From: Bacteroidota bacterium
Lineage (GTDB): Bacteria > Bacteroidota > Bacteroidia > B-17B0 > Aurantibacillaceae
Length of the DNA stretch: 64,000 nt
Direction: 5' to 3'
Assembly (NCBI GenBank): GCA_029237825.1
Contig: JAQZBQ010000002.1
Coordinates: forward strand, 434,001 to 498,000
Under the pieces are notes generated by a model. That model ran no database searches and had not been told where the DNA came from. It worked only from the letters and a program-made list of their open reading frames with translations. The position numbers and the translations under genes were made by a program. Of the stretch, positions 7,246 to 15,155 are shown piece after piece; position 1 is the first letter of the stretch, and the number at the start of each line of letters is the position of its first letter.

Positions 7246-7896
7246 TTAGCGCTTACCGCCAAAATTCATCGTATCGTGGTAAAATTTTACTTCTCCCGAA
7301 CTCACGTCATACATCCCGCCAACAATACCAATTTGTTTCCGCTCTACCAAATCCTGCAAAATCGGACTCCGTTCCAGGATAGATTTTACGGTTCGCTTTA
7401 CATTAATGGTGGAAACGTTTTCTACAAAAAGGGCATTTTCCGAATTGCGTTTATCTTTTGTGATGGTTTCGGCCGTTACAGCAGGAAGAATTTTGGTGAG
7501 CAGGCCTGTTAAATTCCCCATTTCCACGTGATCACAGGCACCTTTGATGGCTCCACATTTGGTGTGCCCTAAAACCACAATGATTTTTGCACCCGCCACT
7601 TTGCAGCCAAATTCCATGCTTCCCAAAATATCTTCATTAATAATATTTCCCGCAATGCGTACACTGAATACGTCTCCCAGGCCTTGATCAAAAATAAGTT
7701 CAGCTGATGTTCTGCTATCAATGCAACTTAAAATCACGGCAAAAGGATGTTGTCCGTCAGAAGTTTCGTTAACCTGTTGGAGCAGGTTTCTGTTTACTTT
7801 TAGATTATTGATAAAACGCTTGTTTCCATCTTTTAAAAGTTCTAAAGCCATCGTTGGTGTAATAGCTGCCTGCATTTCCTTTGTAAGTGTTTTCAT
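7246..7896 (-). CDS. Beta-class carbonic anhydrase
   Basis: The 216-residue enzyme interconverts CO2 and bicarbonate. The beta-class zinc site is complete: Cys58-x-Asp60-x-Arg62 in SCIDSR, with His111 and Cys114 in GHTKCG. No signal peptide is seen, so it is cytoplasmic. It starts 6 bases after the stop of a bestrophin gene, so the two are almost certainly co-transcribed and probably translationally linked. Bestrophins can conduct bicarbonate, so a joint role in inorganic carbon or pH handling is a reasonable inference. Confidence 0.95.
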   Translation of the reverse strand: MKTLTKEMQAAITPTMALELLKDGNKRFINNLKVNRNLLQQVNETSDGQHPFAVILSCIDSRTSAELIFDQGLGDVFSVRIAGNIINEDILGSMEFGCKVAGAKIIVVLGHTKCGAIKGACDHVEMGNLTGLLTKILPAVTAETITKDKRNSENALFVENVSTINVKRTVKSILERSPILQDLVERKQIGIVGGMYDVSSGEVKFYHDTMNFGGKR

Positions 7897-7902
7897 AATT
7901 TA

Positions 7903-8796
7903 CTAAAGTAGATAAAAATTTTCGGTTGGTGAATTATCAGGAATTTCATTTTCACCAATTAATTGTTTAAGATTGATTTCTATGGTTTTGGCAATGGCTG
8001 TTACTGGTGTATCGGTCGGCCGGTTCTCAAAAGGATCCTGCATGTGCGCGGCCGATTTCTCTAAAAGGAAGAAGGCCGTTGAAATCAGAAGTAATAAAGG
8101 TATCTCAAAAAAGCCGGCGACATCTTTTAATGAAATGGAAAGAGTTACAACAAACAGGTAAATAATAGAATGCAGAAATATTCTATAAGTAACCGGAAAG
8201 ATGGTGTTTTTGATTCGTTCCGCTTTTCCCTGGGCATCACATAAGCGCACCAGTGTATCATCTAGTTGCAGTTGTGATAAGATGTCTAAATGACCATTCT
8301 CCCTAAGTTGCCGAATGTCCTTACCATGCAATGCCAGCAGCGCCAATGGCTTATTCACTTGTAATTTAATTTCCTCAGTTTCTTTGTCATCAATAAAACG
8401 ATCAAGGTTTTCCAAAGTGTCAAGGCCTCTCAGGCCCTGACCTAATGAATAGCACCAGGCAATTTGTCTCTTTACAATCTTTCGGATGATGGTTTCGTTG
8501 CCGCTTGAAACCAATGTTTGCAGCTGAATGGTTAAGCTACGCGAATCATTTACAATTGCTCCCCAAACTTTTCTTGCTTCCCACCACCTGTCATAAGACT
8601 GGTTGAGTTTGAAGGAAAGAAGAATTGATATGGCCGTTCCAATAAAGGTTGGAATGGTTAATGGCATTTCCGGGAGAAAGTGTTTATATTTTTCGGTAAT
8701 TAAAAGTACTGACAAAGAAACGATAAGTACATAGAAGAAATCCCTCCGTACTTTATTTATGATGTATGAAACCGGTATCCGATGATTTAATAGCAT
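7903..8796 (-). CDS. Bestrophin-family anion channel
   Basis: The 297-residue protein matches the bacterial bestrophin (RFP-TM/UPF0187) layout. Membrane helices lie at about 20-36, 48-63, 205-225 and 228-245, and the conserved block NQSYDRWWEARKVWGA runs from 65 to 80. Family members form pentameric channels for chloride or bicarbonate (established for eukaryotic and some bacterial members). It is the first gene of a two-gene unit with carbonic anhydrase. No clear promoter motif was found in the 100 bases upstream. Confidence 0.9.
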   Translation of the reverse strand: MLLNHRIPVSYIINKVRRDFFYVLIVSLSVLLITEKYKHFLPEMPLTIPTFIGTAISILLSFKLNQSYDRWWEARKVWGAIVNDSRSLTIQLQTLVSSGNETIIRKIVKRQIAWCYSLGQGLRGLDTLENLDRFIDDKETEEIKLQVNKPLALLALHGKDIRQLRENGHLDILSQLQLDDTLVRLCDAQGKAERIKNTIFPVTYRIFLHSIIYLFVVTLSISLKDVAGFFEIPLLLLISTAFFLLEKSAAHMQDPFENRPTDTPVTAIAKTIEINLKQLIGENEIPDNSPTENFYLL

Positions 8797-8904
8797 ATTG
8801 TTTTGCCAATGTTTAGATTTTCTCGTGTATTCTAAATACTGAAACTGATATTTTATTCATAATGAGAAAGTGTTGTATTCATTTGATCCGACTTATATTG
8901 ATGT

Positions 8905-9786
8905 TCATAGCCTGAAAAGTGGTAACGTTGAACAACGGAACAATCCGCCAAGTTTGGATATTTGCCGGTAGTCTACTTCAATGGTGGTAAAACCTTTTTC
9001 TCTGAGCCAGTACTTTAAATCCACAAATTCGCTTTCAATTATAACCTTGGTAGGACCAAGAGAAAGAACATTAGGAGCCATTGCATAAAATTGCCAATTA
9101 TTTACTTTAAAAATGTCGGTATCTTCTATATCAATGTTTTCATACAGATCCTCTATATTCTTAATTCCGTCCTCATAAACAATCGCACATTGGTTTCCCA
9201 AAGGATTAAAAACACAGTCGAGGTGGAGGGAATGGTCTCTGTGGTCATGCGGATTGGTAACAATTTCGACCTGAATCACCTCACGTTTGCCTTTAAACCG
9301 TTCTTTTAAATATTGAAAAGCGTTTGTGTTTGTCCGATCGCTCAACCCTACAAAAACTTTTCCATTGGCTAGTACCACATCTCCACCTTCAATTTTAAGA
9401 TTATTTTCCTTGGAAAGGTCGGTGATATGTTTGGGGCCTATCAGATCCAGCAAGTAGGTAATGCCTTCAACTTCCTTCTCCCTGCCTTCAATCATTGATG
9501 AAATAAAAAACATATCGTCTATTACAAAACCAATATCCCTTGTAAAAATCTGTGTTTTTTTGGAAATGTTTTGAGGTCTGAAAACTTTAATCCCGTTTTC
9601 AATCAGGGCCTGTTCAAAATTATTTACATCATGGATCAGATCTTTGCGGCCGGGATAGGTACCGTGATCTAAATGAAATTCTGCTTTCGGATTGTTAGAA
9701 CCCGGGTCGCTGGTGTCAGTCGCAATTCCCAGGATGACGGAATCAAGTTGCGAGAATTCATTTTCAATCCTTAAGTTTAAAGGCAT
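8905..9786 (-). CDS. Amidinotransferase / arginine-deiminase-fold enzyme (DDAH-like)
   Basis: The 293-residue protein has the pentein-fold signature residues: FTRDIGF (Asp84), IEGGDVV (Glu133, Asp136), SLHLDCVFNPL (His188) and a C-terminal Cys285 in GLFRCSTLPL, the expected Cys-His-Glu/Asp catalytic set. Members hydrolyse or transfer guanidino groups of arginine, methylarginines or related compounds; sequence alone does not set the substrate. It is a single-gene unit between bestrophin and a region of unclear coding content. No signal peptide. Confidence 0.88.
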   Translation of the reverse strand: MPLNLRIENEFSQLDSVILGIATDTSDPGSNNPKAEFHLDHGTYPGRKDLIHDVNNFEQALIENGIKVFRPQNISKKTQIFTRDIGFVIDDMFFISSMIEGREKEVEGITYLLDLIGPKHITDLSKENNLKIEGGDVVLANGKVFVGLSDRTNTNAFQYLKERFKGKREVIQVEIVTNPHDHRDHSLHLDCVFNPLGNQCAIVYEDGIKNIEDLYENIDIEDTDIFKVNNWQFYAMAPNVLSLGPTKVIIESEFVDLKYWLREKGFTTIEVDYRQISKLGGLFRCSTLPLFRL

Positions 9787-10229
9787 ACGAATGGATGTAA
9801 CGTTGAAACTGATTCTAAATATATTTCCTTACTGAGCTTTATGCCTTACATATTTTAGATATTATGATTTTACAATAGGTGAAAAAAAATCCGCGTTTTC
9901 TTCGTGTTGTCAGATTTGGTTGGATTGGATGCGCCTTTTATTTTTTGGATATGTTTTAAACATGTAATTTCAAGAGTAATTGTTATTAACTCATCTATAA
10001 CATTTATACAAATTCCTATTGGCCCACTCCGGGGCGCAATTTCAGTCAACACATTCTTTAGTGAAACAGGATAATTAACAAAATGAGCTTCTTTCTGACG
10101 GAAAATTTGTTTGGAATAATACAACATGTTTAATGTCACTCTTTATTCATTTGTGAGTTATTACATAATACTTACTTTTAACCCGTCAGAAAAATAAAAC
10201 CCGAATTTCATTCATTGAAAAATTAAAGT
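9787..10229. other. Low-density region with one doubtful ORF
   Basis: These 443 bases lie between the amidinotransferase start and a small plus-strand ORF. They hold only one moderate minus-strand frame (9870-10139) and no hairpin, repeat or RNA gene that I can recognise. Confidence 0.5.
9870..10139 (-). CDS. Doubtful 89-residue ORF
   Basis: An ATG-initiated frame of 89 codons with an unremarkable composition and no recognised motif. It has a Lys-rich C-terminal half and no membrane helix or signal peptide. Codon use looks less biased than in neighbouring genes, and no TAnnTTTG element precedes it. It may be a decayed gene remnant or chance; it is listed because the region holds nothing better. 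Confidence 0.25.
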   Translation of the reverse strand: MTLNMLYYSKQIFRQKEAHFVNYPVSLKNVLTEIAPRSGPIGICINVIDELITITLEITCLKHIQKIKGASNPTKSDNTKKTRIFFHLL

Positions 10230-10466
10230 ATGAATAGTTTAAAACTGTTTCAGAACGAAGCAACCGGAGTCGTTACCGTTACTGAAAACAGTCAGTATAA
10301 CAAATTAAGGGCGGAAAAGATTATTGTTTTGGCGCATGTAACAGCACGTGCTTACGGAGAAGTGGTTGATGTTGTGTTGCATGAAGGAGCGGTATTTAAT
10401 TTCCATGGTAAGATTAAAGGGTCCGTTGAAAATCTGGGCGGAGTTTACCACGTTTTTCCACTTTAA
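10230..10466 (+). CDS. Small hypothetical protein, beta-rich
   Basis: A 78-residue product not recognised as a known family. The second half alternates hydrophobic and polar residues with turns (VVDVVLHEGAVFNFHGKIKG), as in short beta-helix or bactofilin-like coils, which is only a structural impression. It has no signal peptide. It stands alone, 195 bases before the SBBP protein gene, with a -7-like TACTTTTA about 60 bases upstream. Confidence 0.5.
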   Translation: MNSLKLFQNEATGVVTVTENSQYNKLRAEKIIVLAHVTARAYGEVVDVVLHEGAVFNFHGKIKGSVENLGGVYHVFPL

Positions 10467-10662
10467 ATAATAGGGAAGATATAAGTTCACCAGCTTGATC
10501 TCTGTTTTTGGCGTCAATTTTTTACCTCTTGCATTTTTATCCGAATCATTTACAGTTTATTTAAGTTAAACGCGTCAACACCGATTTTAATTTCCTGATG
10601 GGCGAATATTACGCCTTTCACGATAGGTACGTTTCTAATTTAGATTAACCAATATTATCGGC

Positions 10663-12309
10663 ATGAGAAAAATTTACATGTTCATTTACAGTTTGTCGGC
10701 CTGTGCAATTTCTTTCGCGCAGAGTTTTGAATGGGCAAAAGTTGAAGGATTATACGCCTATGACTACGGGTATGGAATTGCTAATGATGCCGCCGGCAAC
10801 GTTTACGTAGCGGGTAAGTATGAACAGCAGGCTGTTTTTAGCGGAAATGTTTTACCTATGCAAGGGAACCACGACTCCTACCTCGCTAAATATTCGGCTT
10901 CCGGAAGTTTAAACTGGATCAGGACCTGTGGTGGTTTCAATGGCGATTATGCTCATGCTCTTACCTGTGATCATGCAGGAAATCTAGTGGTTGCCGGTGA
11001 GGTGGAAGATGGAAATGCGACCATCACTTTCCCTGGTTCAACGGTTACCTTAAACCCTGTTGGCGACAATGATGTATTTGTTGCCTCCTATGATGCTGCC
11101 GGCGGAATCCGTTGGGCGCGAACAGACGGTTATAAGTATAATGAGAAGGCCTTGGGCGTGGCTTGTGATCCGTCCGGAAATGTTTTTGTTTGTGGGTATT
11201 TTAAAGACACAACTGCTTTTGACGGAAAGTTGATTCCGTCAAAAGGCGCGGAAGACATTTTCATCGCCAAGTATGATCCCAACGGAAACATCCTGTGGAT
11301 GAAACACGCCGGTGGTCCGGGCGAGGATGAAGCTAAGGCTGTAACCTGCGATGCTTCTGGAAATGTATACGTTTGCGGAATGTATTCGCACGGGGCCATT
11401 TTCGGAGGCTCAACATTGGCAACGGCCATTACGCCATACGGACAGTTTTTTGATGGATTCATTGCAAAATATGATTCGGATGGCGCTTTAATTTGGGTAA
11501 ATAAAATTGAAGGCGATTACGATGATGTTGCCTGGTCAATTACAAAAGATCAGGCGGGAAAACTTTATGTGGCCGGTGAGTTTAGCGGCGCCAGGTTTGA
11601 TGGACAGAATATAGTATGGCCAAATGGACGTCAGGATGCGTTTGCCGCTTGTTATGACCAAAACGGAAATTTCCAGTGGGTAAATCACGGCGGTGGCCCG
11701 ATTGCCGACCGTGCAAGAGGTATTGGAACAGATGGCGTTCAGATATTTATAACCGGCCAGTTTGGCCTTAATGGTACTTTTGGCTCGTCCTCTGTGGCTG
11801 CCGCAGATAGTTCTGATATTTTTATTTCTGCATTAGATAATATGGGAAATTTTTTGTGGACAAAGACGGTAGGCGGAATAAGGGATTCGTTTGAAATTGA
11901 TGGTTTTGAATCTGGCATTGCAGTTTGCGCAATTCCGGGTTCAGCCTACGTAACTGGAACGGTTTTAGATGGCGGAGTATTTGACACCTATTCATTTGCA
12001 GGTTATAAGCGAACCGATGTATTTGTAACAAAACTATCCACCGTGGTGGGGTTGGATGAAAATTCTAAAAATAGTAATGCGGTAAAACTTTTCCCTAATC
12101 CGGCACGCGAAAAATTACTGGTGCGAATGGCTGAAGAGCGGAAGGACGCCGAATTGTTGTTGTTTAATGTATATGGACAGAAGGTTTTAGACCATAAAAT
12201 TCGGAACAACGACGTAGTAGACCTGATTTCGATACCAGATGGATTTTATACATATCAAATTATTGAGAATGGCCGAACCTTAGAAAACGGCAAATTGATC
12301 ATCGAATGA
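10663..12309 (+). CDS. Secreted SBBP-repeat beta-propeller protein with T9SS type A sorting domain
   Basis: The 548-residue protein starts with a signal peptide (residues 1-19, ending ISFAQ). It contains at least six related repeats of the form DAAGNVYVAGKY...GN, each ending in W(A/V)...GG, the SBBP/NHL-like propeller pattern. The last 75 residues (VKLFPNPAREKLLV ... GKLIIE) form a type A C-terminal domain recognised by the type IX secretion system, so the protein is exported and probably surface-attached. The translocon SprA is encoded at 55445. Binding partner unknown. Confidence 0.9.
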   Translation: MRKIYMFIYSLSACAISFAQSFEWAKVEGLYAYDYGYGIANDAAGNVYVAGKYEQQAVFSGNVLPMQGNHDSYLAKYSASGSLNWIRTCGGFNGDYAHALTCDHAGNLVVAGEVEDGNATITFPGSTVTLNPVGDNDVFVASYDAAGGIRWARTDGYKYNEKALGVACDPSGNVFVCGYFKDTTAFDGKLIPSKGAEDIFIAKYDPNGNILWMKHAGGPGEDEAKAVTCDASGNVYVCGMYSHGAIFGGSTLATAITPYGQFFDGFIAKYDSDGALIWVNKIEGDYDDVAWSITKDQAGKLYVAGEFSGARFDGQNIVWPNGRQDAFAACYDQNGNFQWVNHGGGPIADRARGIGTDGVQIFITGQFGLNGTFGSSSVAAADSSDIFISALDNMGNFLWTKTVGGIRDSFEIDGFESGIAVCAIPGSAYVTGTVLDGGVFDTYSFAGYKRTDVFVTKLSTVVGLDENSKNSNAVKLFPNPAREKLLVRMAEERKDAELLLFNVYGQKVLDHKIRNNDVVDLISIPDGFYTYQIIENGRTLENGKLIIE

Positions 12310-12428
12310 TGTGCGATCTGTAAAAAATACAACTCAACGATAGAAAAACAAGATATATGAATTATTAATTATTTTTTATATTGTCGCCGAAATTTCCGAA
12401 TAGAAATTATTACGGGACAAATGAACTA

Positions 12429-12818
12429 ATGAATAAAAAGGAACAACTTGAAGAATTGCATGGTAGAATGATCCAGGAAATTACGGATTATGCTATTATT
12501 TTAATGGATCGGGATGGTACCATATTATCGTGGAATAAAGGCGCTGAGCGGATTAAAGGATATAAAGACGAAGAAATTATAGGCCAGAATTTTCGAATAT
12601 TTTACCTGCCTTCCGATCGCGAAGCTCATCTTCCTGAAAAATTGATTGAACAGGCTATTAAAGAGGGAAGGGCAAAACATATTGGAAGACGGGTTAAAAA
12701 AGACGGGTCTACTTTTTGGGGGAGCATTTTAATTACAGCACTACATAATAAGGATAATGAAGTGATTGGTTTTACTAAACTGACCCGTGAATTGCCAGAG
12801 GGTCAAACGTCCGATTAA
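12429..12818 (+). CDS. Stand-alone PAS domain protein
   Basis: From the ATG at 12429 the product has 129 residues; an upstream in-frame TTG at 12381 would add 16 but does not extend the domain. Residues about 20-120 form one PAS fold with IMDRDGTILSWNKGAERIKGY-type signature elements, followed by a PAC-like tail (RVKKDGSTFWGSILITALHN). There is no kinase, cyclase or DNA-binding output, so it must act through a partner or bind a ligand on its own. It converges on the DHCW cupin gene with 6 bases between the stops. Confidence 0.82.
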   Translation: MNKKEQLEELHGRMIQEITDYAIILMDRDGTILSWNKGAERIKGYKDEEIIGQNFRIFYLPSDREAHLPEKLIEQAIKEGRAKHIGRRVKKDGSTFWGSILITALHNKDNEVIGFTKLTRELPEGQTSD

Positions 12819-12824
12819 ACGCGG

Positions 12825-13160
12825 TTATTTTAGAAAGGTACCGTCAATTATTAAAAGCCTGGCTCCTTTATTTGAACGGGACCGGTGAGTACTCAGTTCG
12901 TCCGAAACGATATAAGACGTTCCTTCCTTTAATGCAATTATTTCGCCAGAACTTAATTCACTGCTGAATTCTCCTTCCAGGCAATGTACAATATGTCCTT
13001 TCTTACACCAATGATCAGCAAGGTAATTTTCTGAGTATTCCACTATTCGAACTCTTAATCCATCATATTGCAGTGTTTGCCAAAATGATGTTCCCGTTTC
13101 GCCTTTATATTCAACCTTTTCTATGGTTGACCAGTTTACCTGTTGAAATGGAATTTCCAT
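12825..13160 (-). CDS. DHCW-motif cupin-fold protein
   Basis: The 111-residue single-domain protein has cupin-like beta strands. The family name motif appears as ADHWCKKGHIVHCLEGEF around residues 48-65, with His and Glu residues that could hold a metal. The function of this widespread small family is not established. It lies 75 bases downstream of the copper-storage-type gene on the same strand; joint transcription is possible, but I found no stronger link. Confidence 0.85.
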   Translation of the reverse strand: MEIPFQQVNWSTIEKVEYKGETGTSFWQTLQYDGLRVRIVEYSENYLADHWCKKGHIVHCLEGEFSSELSSGEIIALKEGTSYIVSDELSTHRSRSNKGARLLIIDGTFLK

Positions 13161-13235
13161 TGCTTTTTCATCTAAAGGTATAGATTAAATAATAAGACAG
13201 CAACCTTATACCCAAGGAAATGTTAATCACAATAT

Positions 13236-13583
13236 TTAGAGGATCAAGGCTTCTCTGCTGATCATTCGACATTCCCTCACACATTTTCTACAGGCCTCAG
13301 CACATTTCCTGCACTGCTCGCTATCTAAATGGTTTTCGCATTCTTTGGCGCAGGCGTTGCAAATACCTGCACAAACCTCACAAATTTGGATTGCAAATTC
13401 ACTTTCACTTGCCATCAATTTTGCTGCTAATGCACACATAGCGGCACAGTCGCTATTGAGTTTAATGCACTGGGTCAGGTCTTTTACATTTGCAGATTCC
13501 AGGCACGAAGTAGTGCAATGTTTACATTCGGTTGCGCATTCGTAACACGCGTTTATGCAACTTTGAAATTTTTCGTGATTCAT
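13236..13583 (-). CDS. Four-helix-bundle copper-storage-type protein (Csp3-like)
   Basis: The 115-residue protein carries 19 cysteines placed with helical periodicity (C9, C13, C16, C20, C23, C27, and again around 68-104), the hallmark of Csp copper-storage four-helix bundles whose core binds many Cu(I) ions. It has no signal or Tat peptide, so it is probably the cytosolic Csp3 type. Older databases call such proteins four-helix bundle copper-binding or ferredoxin-like. No copper regulator or P-type ATPase is near. Confidence 0.9.
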   Translation of the reverse strand: MNHEKFQSCINACYECATECKHCTTSCLESANVKDLTQCIKLNSDCAAMCALAAKLMASESEFAIQICEVCAGICNACAKECENHLDSEQCRKCAEACRKCVRECRMISREALIL

Positions 13584-13719
13584 ATCCGTAAATTTTGATA
13601 ATTCTTATTTCTAAGATACGTTCCATAAAACTGATTTTGGTAAGTCTTCTTTAAAGTCAATTTTTAAATGGACATTAAGGCTTTTTTATTCGGTAGATAA
13701 ATCAGCATTTAAGAATTAA

Positions 13720-13740
13720 AATGCTATGAAATATAGCATT
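13720..13740. promoter_or_regulatory. Inverted repeat, candidate operator of the exonuclease/GIY-YIG gene
   Basis: A perfect inverted repeat AATGCTAT-N5-ATAGCATT. Its centre lies about 33 bases left of the start of the -7 element at 13760, near -43 relative to the predicted start. The spacing suits a regulator-binding site overlapping or replacing the -33 element. The regulator is unknown. Confidence 0.45.
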
Positions 13741-13759
13741 CACGTGGATAAAAGAACAG

Positions 13760-13767
13760 TAATTTTG
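13760..13767 (+). promoter_or_regulatory. -7 promoter element directly before a start codon
   Basis: TAATTTTG is an exact TAnnTTTG. Its last base is only 5 bases before the ATG at 13773, so transcription would begin at or next to the start codon, giving a leaderless message. Confidence 0.5.
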
Positions 13768-13772
13768 TGTTC

Positions 13773-15143
13773 ATGTTCGCCATTATTGATATCGAAACCT
13801 GCGGTAGTAAGTACGAATTCCGCAGAGGGCGGATCACGGAGATTTGTATCATCGTTCACGACGGACTTCAGGTTATTGAAAAATTCACCAGTTTAATAAA
13901 TCCTGAGTGCTACATAAGTCCTTATTTCATTAGTCTCTCCGGCATTACTAACGAAATGGTTGCAAACGCGCCAAAGTTCCATGAGGTTGCTAAAAAGATC
14001 ATTGAAATGACTGAAGGACGAATTTTCGTTGCACACAATGTTGGTTTCGATTATGGTTTTATTAAAGATGAATTTGCCTCACTTGGTTATAAATATAAAA
14101 GAGAAACGCTGTGTACTGTTCGGTTAAGCCGGAAATTAATGCCGGGAAAGCTTTCCTACAGTTTAGGGAAATTATGTGATTCTATTGGCATTGAAATTGA
14201 ACACAGGCATAGAGCGGAGGGTGACGCGGTTGCTACTGTAAAGTTATTCGAAAAACTGCTCGAATTAAAAAGCATGCATCCTCAATATAAAAATCAAGGT
14301 GTTGAGGATTTGATGACACGGCGTATTGATAAAATTAAACAATACATACTTAATAAATTACCGGAGGAGTGCGGTGTTTATTATTTTTTAAATAAAGAAG
14401 GTGAAATCATTTACATTGGCAAAAGCGTGAATGTTTATAACCGGGCAATGAGCCATTTCAACAGCAAGGAGTACAAAAGCAAGAAGATGTTGAATGATTT
14501 ATTTAATGTGGATTTTGTGAAGACAGGGAGTGAACTGATTGCGTTGTTACTGGAAGCAGAAGAAATTAAGAGACATAAACCTAAATATAACCGTATGCGA
14601 AAAGCACACGAGTTTACGCATTGTATTGACTGGTTTAAATGTGAGAATGGTATTGTTCATTTTAAACTGGTAGATTACGAAGCTTCTGAAAACAGTTTGC
14701 TCTCATTTACTAATTATTTAAGTGCACGCGAGCGGTTAGAGCAGTGGATTGAAGAATATGAATTATGCCTTCGTTACTGTCATCTTACCGGCGATGAATC
14801 CATTTGCTTTAATCATCAATTGAAGAAGTGCCGGGGAATTTGCAATGGCGCTGAGGAAATTGAACTTTATAATAAGCGCGCCATGGAAATTATCAATCTG
14901 ATTGTATTTAAGGATGAACATTTCGCATTGATCGATCACGGCAGGCATAAAGATGAACGATCGATCATCCTTGTTGAAAACAGGAATTTTGTTGGGTACG
15001 GACAGTTGGATCATTCGTCATCCTTTAGTTCTATTGACGAATGCCGGAGTTTAATTACTAAACGGCCATTTTACCCGGATGCTAATGACCTGATAAAAGG
15101 GTATTTGAAAAATAACCGTTTGAAAAAAATAGTGTTCCGTTAA
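13773..15143 (+). CDS. DnaQ-like 3'-5' exonuclease fused to a GIY-YIG nuclease domain (UvrC/Cho-like)
   Basis: The ATG at 13773 is preferred over a GTG two codons upstream. Residues 1-165 are a DEDDh exonuclease: FAIIDIETCG (Asp6, Glu8), AHNVGFDYGF, and HRAEGDA at the third motif. Residues about 195-280 form a GIY-YIG nuclease (CGVYYFLNKEGEIIYIGKSV ... KPKYN) like the N-terminal half of UvrC or Cho, followed by a Cys-containing UvrC-like region (CHLTGDESICFNHQLKKCRG). Such fusions occur across bacteria and may give a Cho-like incision activity in repair. It converges on the hydroxybutyrate dehydrogenase gene. Confidence 0.9.
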   Translation: MFAIIDIETCGSKYEFRRGRITEICIIVHDGLQVIEKFTSLINPECYISPYFISLSGITNEMVANAPKFHEVAKKIIEMTEGRIFVAHNVGFDYGFIKDEFASLGYKYKRETLCTVRLSRKLMPGKLSYSLGKLCDSIGIEIEHRHRAEGDAVATVKLFEKLLELKSMHPQYKNQGVEDLMTRRIDKIKQYILNKLPEECGVYYFLNKEGEIIYIGKSVNVYNRAMSHFNSKEYKSKKMLNDLFNVDFVKTGSELIALLLEAEEIKRHKPKYNRMRKAHEFTHCIDWFKCENGIVHFKLVDYEASENSLLSFTNYLSARERLEQWIEEYELCLRYCHLTGDESICFNHQLKKCRGICNGAEEIELYNKRAMEIINLIVFKDEHFALIDHGRHKDERSIILVENRNFVGYGQLDHSSSFSSIDECRSLITKRPFYPDANDLIKGYLKNNRLKKIVFR

Positions 15144-15155
15144 AAAAGAGTTTTA

